This document shows, piece after piece, positions 16,990 through 25,429 of a stretch of 40,832 nucleotides of DNA (its first letter is position 1; each line of letters opens with the position of its first letter). The stretch is taken from assembly GCA_014730345.1 (NCBI GenBank), contig WJIJ01000039.1:1-40832 (forward strand), in the 5' to 3' direction. This DNA is from Candidatus Zixiibacteriota bacterium (GTDB taxonomy: Bacteria; Zixibacteria; MSB-5A5; UM-FILTER-46-8). The position numbers and the translations under genes are program-made. Below the pieces are notes generated by a model. The model did not search any database. It saw only the letters and a list, made by a program, of their open reading frames with translations, and had not been told where the DNA came from.

Positions 16990-17535
16990 ATGAGCTTAAA
17001 TGAAACCGACCGCAATAATTGGTCTGAAACGCTGATGCTGGAATGGTCGGCAACATATCGGTATATTATGCAGACCAAAATCTTCAATAATCCCAAACTC
17101 GTGGGATTAATCGACGGCATAATGCGCAATGAAGCCGACCATATCGATATTTCCACCGATTTCCTGATGAATGACTTCAAAACCGATGTCAAAGGATTCC
17201 GTACCACCCTATTCTATCTATACCAGAATCTCGAATTCGAGAAAGTTGCCAATAAAACCTATGGCCGTTTCCGCCGCGAATCGGAAGACGAGGAGGTAAA
17301 AGCCAAATTCCAGGAGCTGGTTAAATCGGAAGCGGGTCATGTTAAAATTTTCCGGGAGCTTATCGAAGCAATTGAAGCCGGAAAATTCCCGGTTATAGTT
17401 ATTTGCCCCGTATGCGGTTGGGAGATAAATTACGGCGAATCACCGGAAGAGGGAACTGTCCTGAAATGCGAGAAATGCAAGGTCGATTTCGAACTGGTGG
17501 AGGAGAACGGCGACTGGGATGTAGTGCGCGCTTAA
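16990..17535 (+). CDS. Rubrerythrin-like ferritin-fold protein with C-terminal zinc ribbon
   Basis: I choose the ATG at 16990 because GGAGGA lies 6-10 bases upstream; an in-frame GTG at 16978 overlaps that site. The 181-residue protein has a four-helix ferritin-like part with candidate di-iron ligands Glu18, the NEADH pair Glu48/His51, Glu82 or Glu84 in LEFEK, and the SEAGH pair Glu114/His117. The C-terminus has a rubredoxin-like knuckle pair, CPVCG (Cys139, Cys142) and CEKC (Cys160, Cys163). That is the domain order of rubrerythrin, a peroxidase for oxidative stress in anaerobes. It is divergent, with less regular ExxH spacing than classical rubrerythrins, so the catalytic role is inferred. 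A terminator follows. Confidence 0.75.
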   Translation: MSLNETDRNNWSETLMLEWSATYRYIMQTKIFNNPKLVGLIDGIMRNEADHIDISTDFLMNDFKTDVKGFRTTLFYLYQNLEFEKVANKTYGRFRRESEDEEVKAKFQELVKSEAGHVKIFRELIEAIEAGKFPVIVICPVCGWEINYGESPEEGTVLKCEKCKVDFELVEENGDWDVVRA

Positions 17536-17558
17536 ATAAGCACGAGATGTTAGTTTTC

Positions 17559-17590
17559 AATAAGCGTCCATCACCGGACGCTTATCTTTT
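17559..17590 (+). terminator. Rho-independent terminator after the rubrerythrin-like gene
   Basis: ATAAGCGTCC (17560-17569) pairs with GGACGCTTAT (17576-17585) around a 6-base loop, followed by CTTTT. Confidence 0.75.
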
Positions 17591-17881
17591 ACGGAAACAA
17601 TAGCCACAGTATAGCCATACGTAAAATATTAGGTATGGTATCGTCTCCATAATAATAGGGCAAATCCTATAAAAAAATATATATACCGCCTTCCTGAATT
17701 CAGCAATACTGTTTTGCATATTTTTTATCTGCTTGCACAACAACCCTTTATAGTATTGTAACAAAAAGTTATACAAAGGGTAGGGTATTTGATTAAATTG
17801 CTGGCAAAACAGAAAACCAAAAATAGGGGGGAAAACGAGATGACTAACCATTCAAAATACGGATTACAAAAGGGGGTTTTA

Positions 17882-18484
17882 ATGTCCAACAGAAGAAGCG
17901 TGCTTATTCGTCTCTCTGTGTTGTTTTTAGTAGTATTTGGAGTAGCGCTGGTCAATGGATGCGGCAAAAACTCACCTGTGGCGCCCGGCAGTGAGCAAAC
18001 AGATGTCCTCGAACAGAAAGAACCATTCGGTCCATCCAATGTCGAACAGCAATGGGGGCGCGTATTTTACTGGCGTTTCGAGAATGCCGCTTATGGTTAT
18101 GTAGATAACGGCGGCGGCACTATGAATTTCAGCGGCGACGGCTATGACGCCCAGTTCCAAGTTCCCGACAACGCAGTTGATTACTGGGTTGAGCTGTGGA
18201 TGGAAGGCCAGGCGTATTACACCGAAAGCGGTATGGTCTACGTATTCGAGTTCGGTCCGGATGGTCTCCAGTTCCGTGAAGATGCCACACTCATCATTGA
18301 AACCAAAGCCTTAAAGGATTACAATGATAATGGCAGTATCGAGGGCGCGGAGCTGATGTACTGGGATCCTGACCAGCAGGATTGGCAGTTCGAGGAGTTC
18401 GATGATGACTCCGACGGCGACGGTTACTACGAATTTAAAATCGGGCATTTCTCGAGATACGGTATAGGCGGCAGAATATTATAG
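17882..18484 (+). CDS. Lipoprotein with ZU5-like beta domain (paralogue 1)
   Basis: I place the start at the ATG at 17882, preceded by AAGGGGG, because it gives a compact signal peptide; in-frame ATGs at 17840 and 17789 would add long leaders. The signal peptide ends in LVNGC with the lipid-carrying Cys27. The mature 174 residues begin with a Ser/Pro/Gly-rich linker (GKNSPVAPGSEQ) and contain FGPSNVEQQWGRVF, a VPDNAV turn, FGPDGLQFREDATLII and the ending HFSRYGIGGR. The PxxAv... FxPxGxxF pattern resembles a ZU5 or similar beta-sandwich domain. Its acidic D-rich segment (EFDDDSDGDG) could bind calcium. The protein at 18813 is a clear paralogue. Function unknown. The 17591-17881 interval upstream shows no gene. 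Confidence 0.8.
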   Translation: MSNRRSVLIRLSVLFLVVFGVALVNGCGKNSPVAPGSEQTDVLEQKEPFGPSNVEQQWGRVFYWRFENAAYGYVDNGGGTMNFSGDGYDAQFQVPDNAVDYWVELWMEGQAYYTESGMVYVFEFGPDGLQFREDATLIIETKALKDYNDNGSIEGAELMYWDPDQQDWQFEEFDDDSDGDGYYEFKIGHFSRYGIGGRIL

Positions 18485-18513
18485 TATACTGCCGCGCGGT
18501 AGAATTAGATGTT

Positions 18514-18545
18514 AGACCGGTCTTCATGGCCGGTCTATTTTTTTG
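18514..18545 (+). terminator. Rho-independent terminator after lipoprotein 1
   Basis: AGACCGG (18514-18520) and CCGGTCT (18530-18536) form a 7-bp stem followed by ATTTTTTTT. Confidence 0.85.
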
Positions 18546-18812
18546 CCAACAATCGAGACTACACAAATATTAAACCAAAAAACAGCAATGAATATAGAAA
18601 GTTGCCTATAGACTATTGGAACCCCCCCTTAAAATATTAAAGCGACAGAGAAAACATTTCCGTATTAGTGTACCCCTCCATAACTAACATCTAATCTTAC
18701 AAGAGATTAGGAGCAATGTTCAAATAAATCCCCCCATGGCGTACTATTTGAAATATTCAACTTTTGTATGATTAGCGGAAAAACTCGGAACCACACTATA
18801 AAGGAGGCTGAG

Positions 18813-19409
18813 ATGTCCAAACGAAATAAGATTCTAATTCAGGGTATCGTGCTTATCGCGATTATTTCCGCGGTATTGCTCATTAATGGCTGTGGCAAAC
18901 AGTCCCCCCTTTCACCCACATCCAATAACACAGACATGAAACAGGCGTTCGGTCCTGATAATGTGGAAACTCAATGGGGACGCGTATTTAGTATGGGTTC
19001 TGGCGGTCTCGCGGGAATCTCCGCTGATCCGAATTCTACTGATACATTGGATACCAGCGTGTTGGGATATGAGTCCGAATTTATCGTGCCGGCAGGCGCT
19101 GTCGATGCCCAGGTTCAAATCACATGCACCCCGCAAAACTATTTTACTCAATATGGTATGGTGTACGTTTATGACTTCGGTCCCGATGGTTTGACATTCA
19201 ATCAACCGGCTATTCTTACTCTCGATCTGGACGCTCTTGAAGATTACAACCCGACCGACACCGATTTTAACCGTGTTGAACTGCGGCTCTACGACGAAGC
19301 GTCCCGCACCTGGCAGCTTATCGAAGTTGATACCGACCTGAGCGATGGCGTTGTCGAATTCGAGATTGACCATTTCTCCAGATACGGAATCGGCGGACGT
19401 ACTTTATAG
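18813..19409 (+). CDS. Lipoprotein with ZU5-like beta domain (paralogue 2)
   Basis: The ATG at 18813 has an excellent AAGGAGG site, so it is preferred over an in-frame ATG at 18768. The 198-residue protein has the same plan as its upstream neighbour: signal peptide ending in LINGC with Cys27, linker GKQSPLSPTSN, then FGPDNVETQWGRVF, VPAGAVDAQVQI, DFGPDGLTFNQPAILTLDL, an RLYDEASRTWQLIEV segment and the same ending, HFSRYGIGGR. Both copies have their own terminators, so they are separate transcription units. The 267-base gap before it (18546-18812) holds no recognisable gene. Confidence 0.8.
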   Translation: MSKRNKILIQGIVLIAIISAVLLINGCGKQSPLSPTSNNTDMKQAFGPDNVETQWGRVFSMGSGGLAGISADPNSTDTLDTSVLGYESEFIVPAGAVDAQVQITCTPQNYFTQYGMVYVYDFGPDGLTFNQPAILTLDLDALEDYNPTDTDFNRVELRLYDEASRTWQLIEVDTDLSDGVVEFEIDHFSRYGIGGRTL

Positions 19410-19440
19410 ATCAAATCCTCCCCATCCTGCGACCCAAAAG

Positions 19441-19470
19441 AAAAAGCCCGCTATCCACTGCGGGCTTTTT
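19441..19470. terminator. Bidirectional terminator between lipoprotein 2 and the transporter gene
   Basis: AAAAAGCCCGC (19441-19451) and GCGGGCTTTTT (19460-19470) form an 11-bp hairpin with A and T runs on both sides, between convergent genes. Confidence 0.9.
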
Positions 19471-19491
19471 TATTTCCTGATAATCCTAAAC

Positions 19492-21240
19492 CTAACTCTG
19501 TTTAAGCCTTTTACGGCGCTCATTTATAAATGCCACCCTTATAGACGAAACTAATATTCCCAAAAGAACAGTTAGCACCGCCGCCAGCACAAACCATGAC
19601 GAGGTGGTCATTCCCTCAATCTTCTCGGCAACACTGCCTATCTGCCCGAAGGTAACCGCCTCCATGAACGAAGATGTAAGCACTTTAACCGTCACGAAAT
19701 CAAGGGTCGTCAAAAGGGTCAAGCCACCGAAAATAACGAATAGTGTTATGGCCGCCCGGTGGGTTTTGGTCTCTGGTGATTTTACCTTCATCAGCATTAC
19801 ACCGATCAGGATTATCACCGTGATTAAAATCCATCCTCCGACTAACCGGGGCCATAATTCGTAACCTTCATACGGCTGTGCGAATTCCTGTATCAGTGAA
19901 TATGTAACCGTTACTATCAGGATCGCCGGGGTGATATATTTAATACATATATTCCACCATTTACCGAGATGGATTTCAGATACAGAATTGGCGAAATCGC
20001 GGAGCTTATCCGCTTTGTAAATCCAGCCGATCAGGATACATTCAGCTAATCCGACCATGGTCAAACCATACGAGTTGGTCCAGTGGTCGACAATATCCAG
20101 CCAGTAAAGACCGGCGCGGGTGGCGAAGAGCATACCCGCTCCAAAACCAATTACACAGATAAAGGTAGTCGCTTTAATCCGGTTCACCCCGAATTTATCC
20201 CTCAACCCGCACACTACCGCCTCAATGAGGCTGATAAGCGAAGTTGTCCCCAAAAACAACAGCATCCCGAAAAACAGAATTCCGAAAAACGGCGCGAAAT
20301 GGGGGAGGTTGCCAATAGCGGCCGGATAGGTCCTGAACGCCAGACCGGGACCAGCTATCGATATGTCCTCAATAGGGATATGCATCTGGGCGGCAAGAAA
20401 TCCTACTGTCGAAAATACGGTAATCCCCGCGAGGACCTCAACCGTTGAATTGGACATGCCGGTGATGAAGGCATTATTTGTAACATCCTCATCAAGGCGC
20501 CTGTAGGACGCGTAAGTGATCAAAATCCCGAATCCCAGCGAGAGGGTATAAAAAATCTGGGAATACGCCGCCAGCCACACATTGGGATCCAGCAGTTTGC
20601 TCAGGTCGGGAGTGAGAAATTTTCCCAGCCCCATTCCCGCGTTTGGCAATGTAACCCCCCTGAACAGGAGGATTAGCAACATACAAAGCGCGATGGGCAT
20701 CATAAGCTGGTTATAGCGTCCCAGCCACTTAACTCCCCGGCTTATAATAGTCCAGGTAGCTCCCCAGGTCAAAATCAGTCCCAAAAGCACCCACCATACT
20801 ATTCCGCCAAGCTCATCGGGGCCCGATGAAATCGCCAGCACTTCCTCGTTGAAAAACTGGTTGGCTCCTACCGATGTCCACGCCAGCGAGATTGAATGAT
20901 AAGCGTAGTTCCAGCACCACGAAATTACCACCGCGTAATAGGTTGAAATAATCATACCCACTAAAAGCGCCAACCATCCCAGCCACTCCATATCACGGTG
21001 AACTTTTTTGAACGATTCCGCCGCCGAACCCTGCAGTTTCTGCCCTAAGCCAGTTTCCAAAATAAGCAGGGGAATTCCCGCGGTAAACAACGCGAGAAGA
21101 TAAGGAATTAAAAACGCTCCGCCCCCATTCTTAAATGCCACAAATGGAAATCGCCAGATATTGCCCAATCCAACCGCGGAACCTATTGTCGATAGGAGAA
21201 ATGCGGTTCTGCCGGTCCAGCGCTCTCGTTTATTTGCCAT
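19492..21240 (-). CDS. Neurotransmitter:sodium symporter (SNF) family transporter
   Basis: Sodium-coupled uptake of amino acids or related solutes through the cytoplasmic membrane. The 582-residue protein starts with the family signature RERWTGRTAFLLSTIGSAVG, then LGNIWRFPFVAFKNGGGAF (first helix, sodium and substrate site), followed by about 11-12 membrane segments, including LFLGTTSLISLIEAVV, equivalent to helix 8 with sodium ligands. Length is a little above LeuT (about 510), with an extended C-terminal helix pair. The substrate cannot be predicted. A GGCGGAT site precedes the ATG, and a sigma-70-like promoter lies 60-90 bases upstream. It is a single-gene unit. Confidence 0.93.
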   Translation of the reverse strand: MANKRERWTGRTAFLLSTIGSAVGLGNIWRFPFVAFKNGGGAFLIPYLLALFTAGIPLLILETGLGQKLQGSAAESFKKVHRDMEWLGWLALLVGMIISTYYAVVISWCWNYAYHSISLAWTSVGANQFFNEEVLAISSGPDELGGIVWWVLLGLILTWGATWTIISRGVKWLGRYNQLMMPIALCMLLILLFRGVTLPNAGMGLGKFLTPDLSKLLDPNVWLAAYSQIFYTLSLGFGILITYASYRRLDEDVTNNAFITGMSNSTVEVLAGITVFSTVGFLAAQMHIPIEDISIAGPGLAFRTYPAAIGNLPHFAPFFGILFFGMLLFLGTTSLISLIEAVVCGLRDKFGVNRIKATTFICVIGFGAGMLFATRAGLYWLDIVDHWTNSYGLTMVGLAECILIGWIYKADKLRDFANSVSEIHLGKWWNICIKYITPAILIVTVTYSLIQEFAQPYEGYELWPRLVGGWILITVIILIGVMLMKVKSPETKTHRAAITLFVIFGGLTLLTTLDFVTVKVLTSSFMEAVTFGQIGSVAEKIEGMTTSSWFVLAAVLTVLLGILVSSIRVAFINERRKRLKQS

Positions 21241-21296
21241 CTATCCGCCGCCTTGTTTTATGAATTATTTTCTGGATTATCCGGTCCCATGGGATT

Positions 21297-21326
21297 ACTA
21301 TAAATAATAAACAATACCAGTGTCAA
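21297..21326 (-). promoter_or_regulatory. Sigma-70-type promoter for the SNF transporter gene
   Basis: On the minus strand TTGACA (21321-21326) is a perfect -35 box and TATAGT (21297-21302) matches five of six -10 bases, with an 18-base spacer. Confidence 0.6.
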
Positions 21327-21481
21327 CTGTATTGATTATTCCGCACTGGCAAATAAAGGGGATTTTTATTCCCGAGGCAGATTATTAATTTATTCGCGGT
21401 AATCAAGAACACCTGAATTATAACGATAGTTAAGAAAAGAACTCGATAAGGTCTATAAATAAAAATGAAAAGGGAGTTTCG

Positions 21482-22219
21482 ATGAGTACCAAAATCCTCT
21501 CTTCCCTGTTAATCATCTCGTTGATTTTTAACGTGCTCGCCGCTTTCGCCGGCTATAAGGCGTACCGGATGATAAAAGACAACAGGCAACTATACGATGT
21601 TTATTTCAAACTTAAATATGACATTCCCGGAATCGGCCATTACAAAGATAAAAATATCGCCCTTATGAAGGAAAACCCCGATGACCCCGAACGGATCGTC
21701 TTTTTCGGCGCTTCCATAACCGAGCGATGGGATTTCGATAAATATTTCCCCGGAAAATCCTATGTAAACCGCGGAGCCGGCGGGCAGTATGCATCCCAGA
21801 TGGTCGGGCGTTTCTACCAGGATGTTCTCGACCTTAAACCCAAAAGCACAATCATCAAAATATGCGCGATTAACCTTGACTCCAATCTCGATATAAAACA
21901 GTCGACCGATGCCGTGCGCGCCATGATAGATCTCGCCGAAGCCCATAATATAGAACCTATTATGGCTACCGTAATCCCGGTAACCGAGGGATATGACAAA
22001 TCCCATCCCGACACCGATTATACCGGAAAAATCAAGGATTTAAACAGGTGGATTGAAAGCTACGCCGCCAAAAGGAATTTGCGAATTGTCGATTATTTCG
22101 GTTACCTCTCCGATTCGATGGGTTACCTCGAAGATGAGTACAGCGATGACGGTCTGCATCCAAATGATAAGGGATACGACCAGATGGCGAAAGCCGTTTA
22201 CGCTGTGTTGGGAAAATAA
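21482..22219 (+). CDS. Membrane-anchored SGNH/GDSL-type hydrolase-like protein
   Basis: The 245-residue protein has one N-terminal membrane helix (about residues 7-24), then an SGNH domain likely outside the cytoplasm. The blocks are: FFGASIT with the nucleophile Ser78 (the usual GDS is changed to GAS), NRGAGG with Gly99, ICAIN with Asn131 (the usual GxND Gly and Asp are lost), and DDGLHPNDKGY with Asp223 and His226. Thus Ser, Gly, Asn and His are kept but block I and III differ from the standard form. It is the first gene of the polysaccharide cluster, so it may deacylate or acylate a glycan; this is inference. AGGGAG precedes the ATG. No terminator separates it clearly from the next gene, but a 187-base gap with a large inverted repeat does. 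Confidence 0.78.
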   Translation: MSTKILSSLLIISLIFNVLAAFAGYKAYRMIKDNRQLYDVYFKLKYDIPGIGHYKDKNIALMKENPDDPERIVFFGASITERWDFDKYFPGKSYVNRGAGGQYASQMVGRFYQDVLDLKPKSTIIKICAINLDSNLDIKQSTDAVRAMIDLAEAHNIEPIMATVIPVTEGYDKSHPDTDYTGKIKDLNRWIESYAAKRNLRIVDYFGYLSDSMGYLEDEYSDDGLHPNDKGYDQMAKAVYAVLGK

Positions 22220-22310
22220 CATAATTTGTGAAACATTTACATTACCGGAGAGTTAAATAAACATCTTGCAATGCGTTGATTTTTTAGCTTTCAATAATCT
22301 GGATAATATT

Positions 22311-22370
22311 GCTCTTAATTTAAACATATATAAACATTTAGATTGAATCCGCCGAAATGTTTATAAGAGC
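22311..22370. repeat. Large interrupted inverted repeat upstream of the flippase gene
   Basis: TATAAACATTT (22329-22339) and AAATGTTTATA (22355-22365) pair perfectly over 11 bases with a 15-base loop. Outside these, GCTCTTA (22311-22317) pairs with TAAGAGC (22364-22370) after an 11-base bulge. It lies in the 187-base gap between the SGNH gene and the flippase, about 40 bases before the ATG. There is no T run, so it is a candidate operator or leader structure rather than a terminator. Confidence 0.5.
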
Positions 22371-22406
22371 AGTGAATTATTTAATCCAATCCTGAACCGA
22401 TAGGGC

Positions 22407-23948
22407 ATGGCAGGCAAATCCACAATAGCTGAACATCCATCCGACCCAGCTTCACAGAAACATACCAGCTACCGCCGGATTTTTACCCATTCCTCCATTT
22501 ACGTGCTGGGAATGCTGATAAGCAAAGTGGTCGGGTTCGTGATGATCCCTATTTATACCCGTTACTTGACCCCCGCGGATTACGGCATCCTCGAATTGTT
22601 GACTATGACCTCCGATGTTATCGCTATGCTGATCGGCGTAGGTCTCGCCCACGCGGTTATGCGCTTCTATTATAACTACAAGGAGCAGGATGACCGCAAT
22701 CAGGTAGTTTCCACCGCCCTCATAGCCGGACTGGTAATTTTCGTTGCCGGCTTCGGAGCGCTCACCCTCGAAAGCGGGCTGGCGGCGAAGTTGATACTGG
22801 ACTCTGCCGATATGGCAAACTATTTCACCATCATATTTATAACCATGATGTTCTTCGCCGGAATAGAAATTCCCCTTGTCTACCTGCGGGCTCAGCAAAG
22901 AAGTATTTATTTTGTCGTGGTGAACCTTGTAAAACTGGTTATCCAGTTAAGCCTGAATATTTATTTTATTGTCGTTCTTGACTGGGGAGTCCTGGGAGTG
23001 CTGTACAGCGGGCTTATCGCCTCGGTGGCGGTAGGTTCTTTCCTCTCGGTGAAAACTTTTATGGACACCGGACTGCGGTTCTCCATTGATAAATTCAGAG
23101 AGCTGTTGCGTTACGGCTACCCTTTGTTGTTCACTAACCTGGGAGCGTTCATTCTAACCTATTCGGACAGATACTTCCTCAAATTCTATACTGACTTGAA
23201 CGAAGTGGGAATCTACTCGCTCGGTTATAAATTCGGTATGCTGGTGAGTATGCTCTTGATAGCCCCGTTTCATCAATACTGGTCCGCGGAGATGTTTGCC
23301 GCCGCCAAACGTGACGATGCCCCCAAAGTTTTCCGGGATTTCTTTACATACTCAACCCTTTTATCGGTAGTTTTTTGTTTTGCCCTATCGATTTACATAC
23401 GTAATATCATCGAAATTATGGCTATGGAATCCTACTGGCCGGCGTACAAAGTTGTGCCCCTGGTTTGCCTCGCGTATATTGTAATGGGTATGCAGGGTTT
23501 CGCCGGATGCGGAATACTGATATCCAAAAAAACCCGGTACCTCGCGTATTCAACGGCGTTTGCCGTAGCCGCCAATGTTGCTTTGAACTTCACTTTGATA
23601 CCCCAATGGGGAGCCGTGGGCGCCGCGCTGGCTACCATCGGTTCGTTCTGGGTAAGGTTCTACACCACTTATCGCTACAGTCAGCGTTATTTCTACCTCA
23701 AATATGAATGGTATCGTATCGGAATGGCTCTCTTCCTGGCAATTGTACTGCTTGTTGGAAGATATTTAATATCCATTGACAACCGGATACTATCTTTATT
23801 GATTGATACTGGATTTGTAATAATATATCCGCTTATACTATATGTCATCGGCTGGTTCAACAATCGTGAAAAAGAGCTGATTACGAAACTGGTACGAAAT
23901 CCCGGCAAGATTACCGGTGTTGTCAAGCTTTATAAAGAAAACGCTTAA
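22407..23948 (+). CDS. Polysaccharide flippase (Wzx/MOP family)
   Basis: Moves lipid-linked glycan units across the cytoplasmic membrane. The 513-residue protein has about 12-14 predicted membrane helices from residue 26 on, starting with THSSIYVLGMLISKVVGFVM and IPIYTRYLTPADYGI, which is the common start of oligosaccharide flippases, and a PLLFTNLGAFILTYSDRYFL segment at the start of the second half. Length is normal for Wzx-type proteins, although they are typically 400-500. Only a weak GATAGGG ribosome site is seen. It is followed by the ligase gene after 3 bases, so the two are coupled. Confidence 0.9.
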   Translation: MAGKSTIAEHPSDPASQKHTSYRRIFTHSSIYVLGMLISKVVGFVMIPIYTRYLTPADYGILELLTMTSDVIAMLIGVGLAHAVMRFYYNYKEQDDRNQVVSTALIAGLVIFVAGFGALTLESGLAAKLILDSADMANYFTIIFITMMFFAGIEIPLVYLRAQQRSIYFVVVNLVKLVIQLSLNIYFIVVLDWGVLGVLYSGLIASVAVGSFLSVKTFMDTGLRFSIDKFRELLRYGYPLLFTNLGAFILTYSDRYFLKFYTDLNEVGIYSLGYKFGMLVSMLLIAPFHQYWSAEMFAAAKRDDAPKVFRDFFTYSTLLSVVFCFALSIYIRNIIEIMAMESYWPAYKVVPLVCLAYIVMGMQGFAGCGILISKKTRYLAYSTAFAVAANVALNFTLIPQWGAVGAALATIGSFWVRFYTTYRYSQRYFYLKYEWYRIGMALFLAIVLLVGRYLISIDNRILSLLIDTGFVIIYPLILYVIGWFNNREKELITKLVRNPGKITGVVKLYKENA

Positions 23949-23951
23949 ACC

Positions 23952-25412
23952 ATGGATAACCAAAGACAGCAAACAGAACCGATCCTGGGCGCTTATGTCC
24001 GCGAACGTAAATGGGGAGAGCACCAACCGCGGAGGATTCAACCCAAGCATATATGGGGATTGCTCTTTGTAATCGCCACCTTTGTGTTAGCCCTGGCTAC
24101 TCTCATTTTACCGGGCGCTATAGTTATCGCCGTTGTTCTCTCTATTGTCAGCGCCATCGCCGTGCTTAAATACCCGATTATCGGTCTCAGCGCGTTCGTG
24201 ATTCTGAACTTTATACGCCCCGGCGATTTCGTTCCGGGATTGGATGCTATCCCCCTGGCGAAAATGATTGGCGGCGGTACTCTCCTGGCGGTTATACTAC
24301 AGCACCTGCGCAGTAAAGATATTCTCTTTAGATACAGGCAAACATACTTATTGATTGCTTTTACCATAGTCCTTTTCATCTCGGCTCCTCTTTCCTACTG
24401 GCCGTCGCGGGCTATGGAAGTATCCATGGACTTTTTGAAGATAATGTTATTCTTCCTGATTTTCATAAATATTATCCGCGATTACAAACGGCTTCAGGCA
24501 GTCTCGCTTATCGCGCTGTTGAGTATCCTCGTACTCTGTTATTCGACCATACAGTCCTATTTTTCCGGGGCCGACCGCGCCGCCGCCACAATAGGCGCGG
24601 GTATCTTCGGCGATTCCAACGATGTCGCCCTGGTGTTCGTAACCGCCATACCCCTGTCAGAATATTTCCGCGTAAGCAGGCTCAAACCGCCATTGAACCA
24701 ACTGCTTTACTGGGCCTCGGTTGCCTTTTTATCCTTTGGCGTGTTCGCCACCCAGTCAAGAGGCGGGTTCTTAGGCCTCTGCGCTGTGCTTTTTATCCTG
24801 TTTACCCGCGGCAGAAACAAGGTCAAAGGATTGCTGGTGCTGGCAGTAGTTGGCCTGGTTATCTTCGCGTTGCTTCCCGGTGAGATGACCGAGCGGTATT
24901 CAACTATCGATGATTACCAGGAGGACGCCTCCGCCATGGGCCGTATCCACGCCTGGAAAGCCGGAATTAAAATGATGCTGAGTCGCCCTTTGAACGGCGT
25001 GGGTATCGGTTGCTTCGAGGTTGCCTTTGGAACAGCTTATCGTCCCCCGGGGTTCACATCGAGCAGGTGGATGAGTCCGCACAATACCCTGATTCAGGTT
25101 GGAGGTGAAACCGGCCTGATCGGATTAGCCATATTTCTCTATTTATACATATATTGTATCTTGCAGATGCGCCGCCTTGAGCCCGAAGGCTCTCCCGAAG
25201 ACAAAACAAAGATACTTTCGGCAAGGGATATAACCCTGGCCAGCCTGGTCGGTTTCGGCGTGTGCGCGTTTTTTCTTACCCAGGCGCTGAACTATATGTA
25301 CTATTTCCTGGTTGCTTCAACAGTATGTATAGTAAATATAAACTCAACTAACAAAGAGAAAGCCGATATTCTATATAGCGGGCCGGAAGTTAAGACCGCT
25401 GTCGTTAAATAG
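23952..25412 (+). CDS. O-antigen ligase/polymerase family membrane protein
   Basis: The 486-residue polytopic protein has the Wzy_C/O-antigen ligase signature: SRGGFLGL near residue 269 and the extracytoplasmic loop motif SPHNTLIQVGGETGLIG near residue 375, in which the conserved His belongs to the catalytic loop. About 10-12 membrane helices are visible. Such proteins either join the glycan to its carrier or polymerise its repeat units, and sequence does not decide which. A 45-residue hydrophilic, Arg-rich N-terminus precedes the first helix. It starts 3 bases after the flippase stop without its own clear ribosome site. Confidence 0.85.
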   Translation: MDNQRQQTEPILGAYVRERKWGEHQPRRIQPKHIWGLLFVIATFVLALATLILPGAIVIAVVLSIVSAIAVLKYPIIGLSAFVILNFIRPGDFVPGLDAIPLAKMIGGGTLLAVILQHLRSKDILFRYRQTYLLIAFTIVLFISAPLSYWPSRAMEVSMDFLKIMLFFLIFINIIRDYKRLQAVSLIALLSILVLCYSTIQSYFSGADRAAATIGAGIFGDSNDVALVFVTAIPLSEYFRVSRLKPPLNQLLYWASVAFLSFGVFATQSRGGFLGLCAVLFILFTRGRNKVKGLLVLAVVGLVIFALLPGEMTERYSTIDDYQEDASAMGRIHAWKAGIKMMLSRPLNGVGIGCFEVAFGTAYRPPGFTSSRWMSPHNTLIQVGGETGLIGLAIFLYLYIYCILQMRRLEPEGSPEDKTKILSARDITLASLVGFGVCAFFLTQALNYMYYFLVASTVCIVNINSTNKEKADILYSGPEVKTAVVK

Positions 25413-25429
25413 CGAAAGGCATCGATAAT

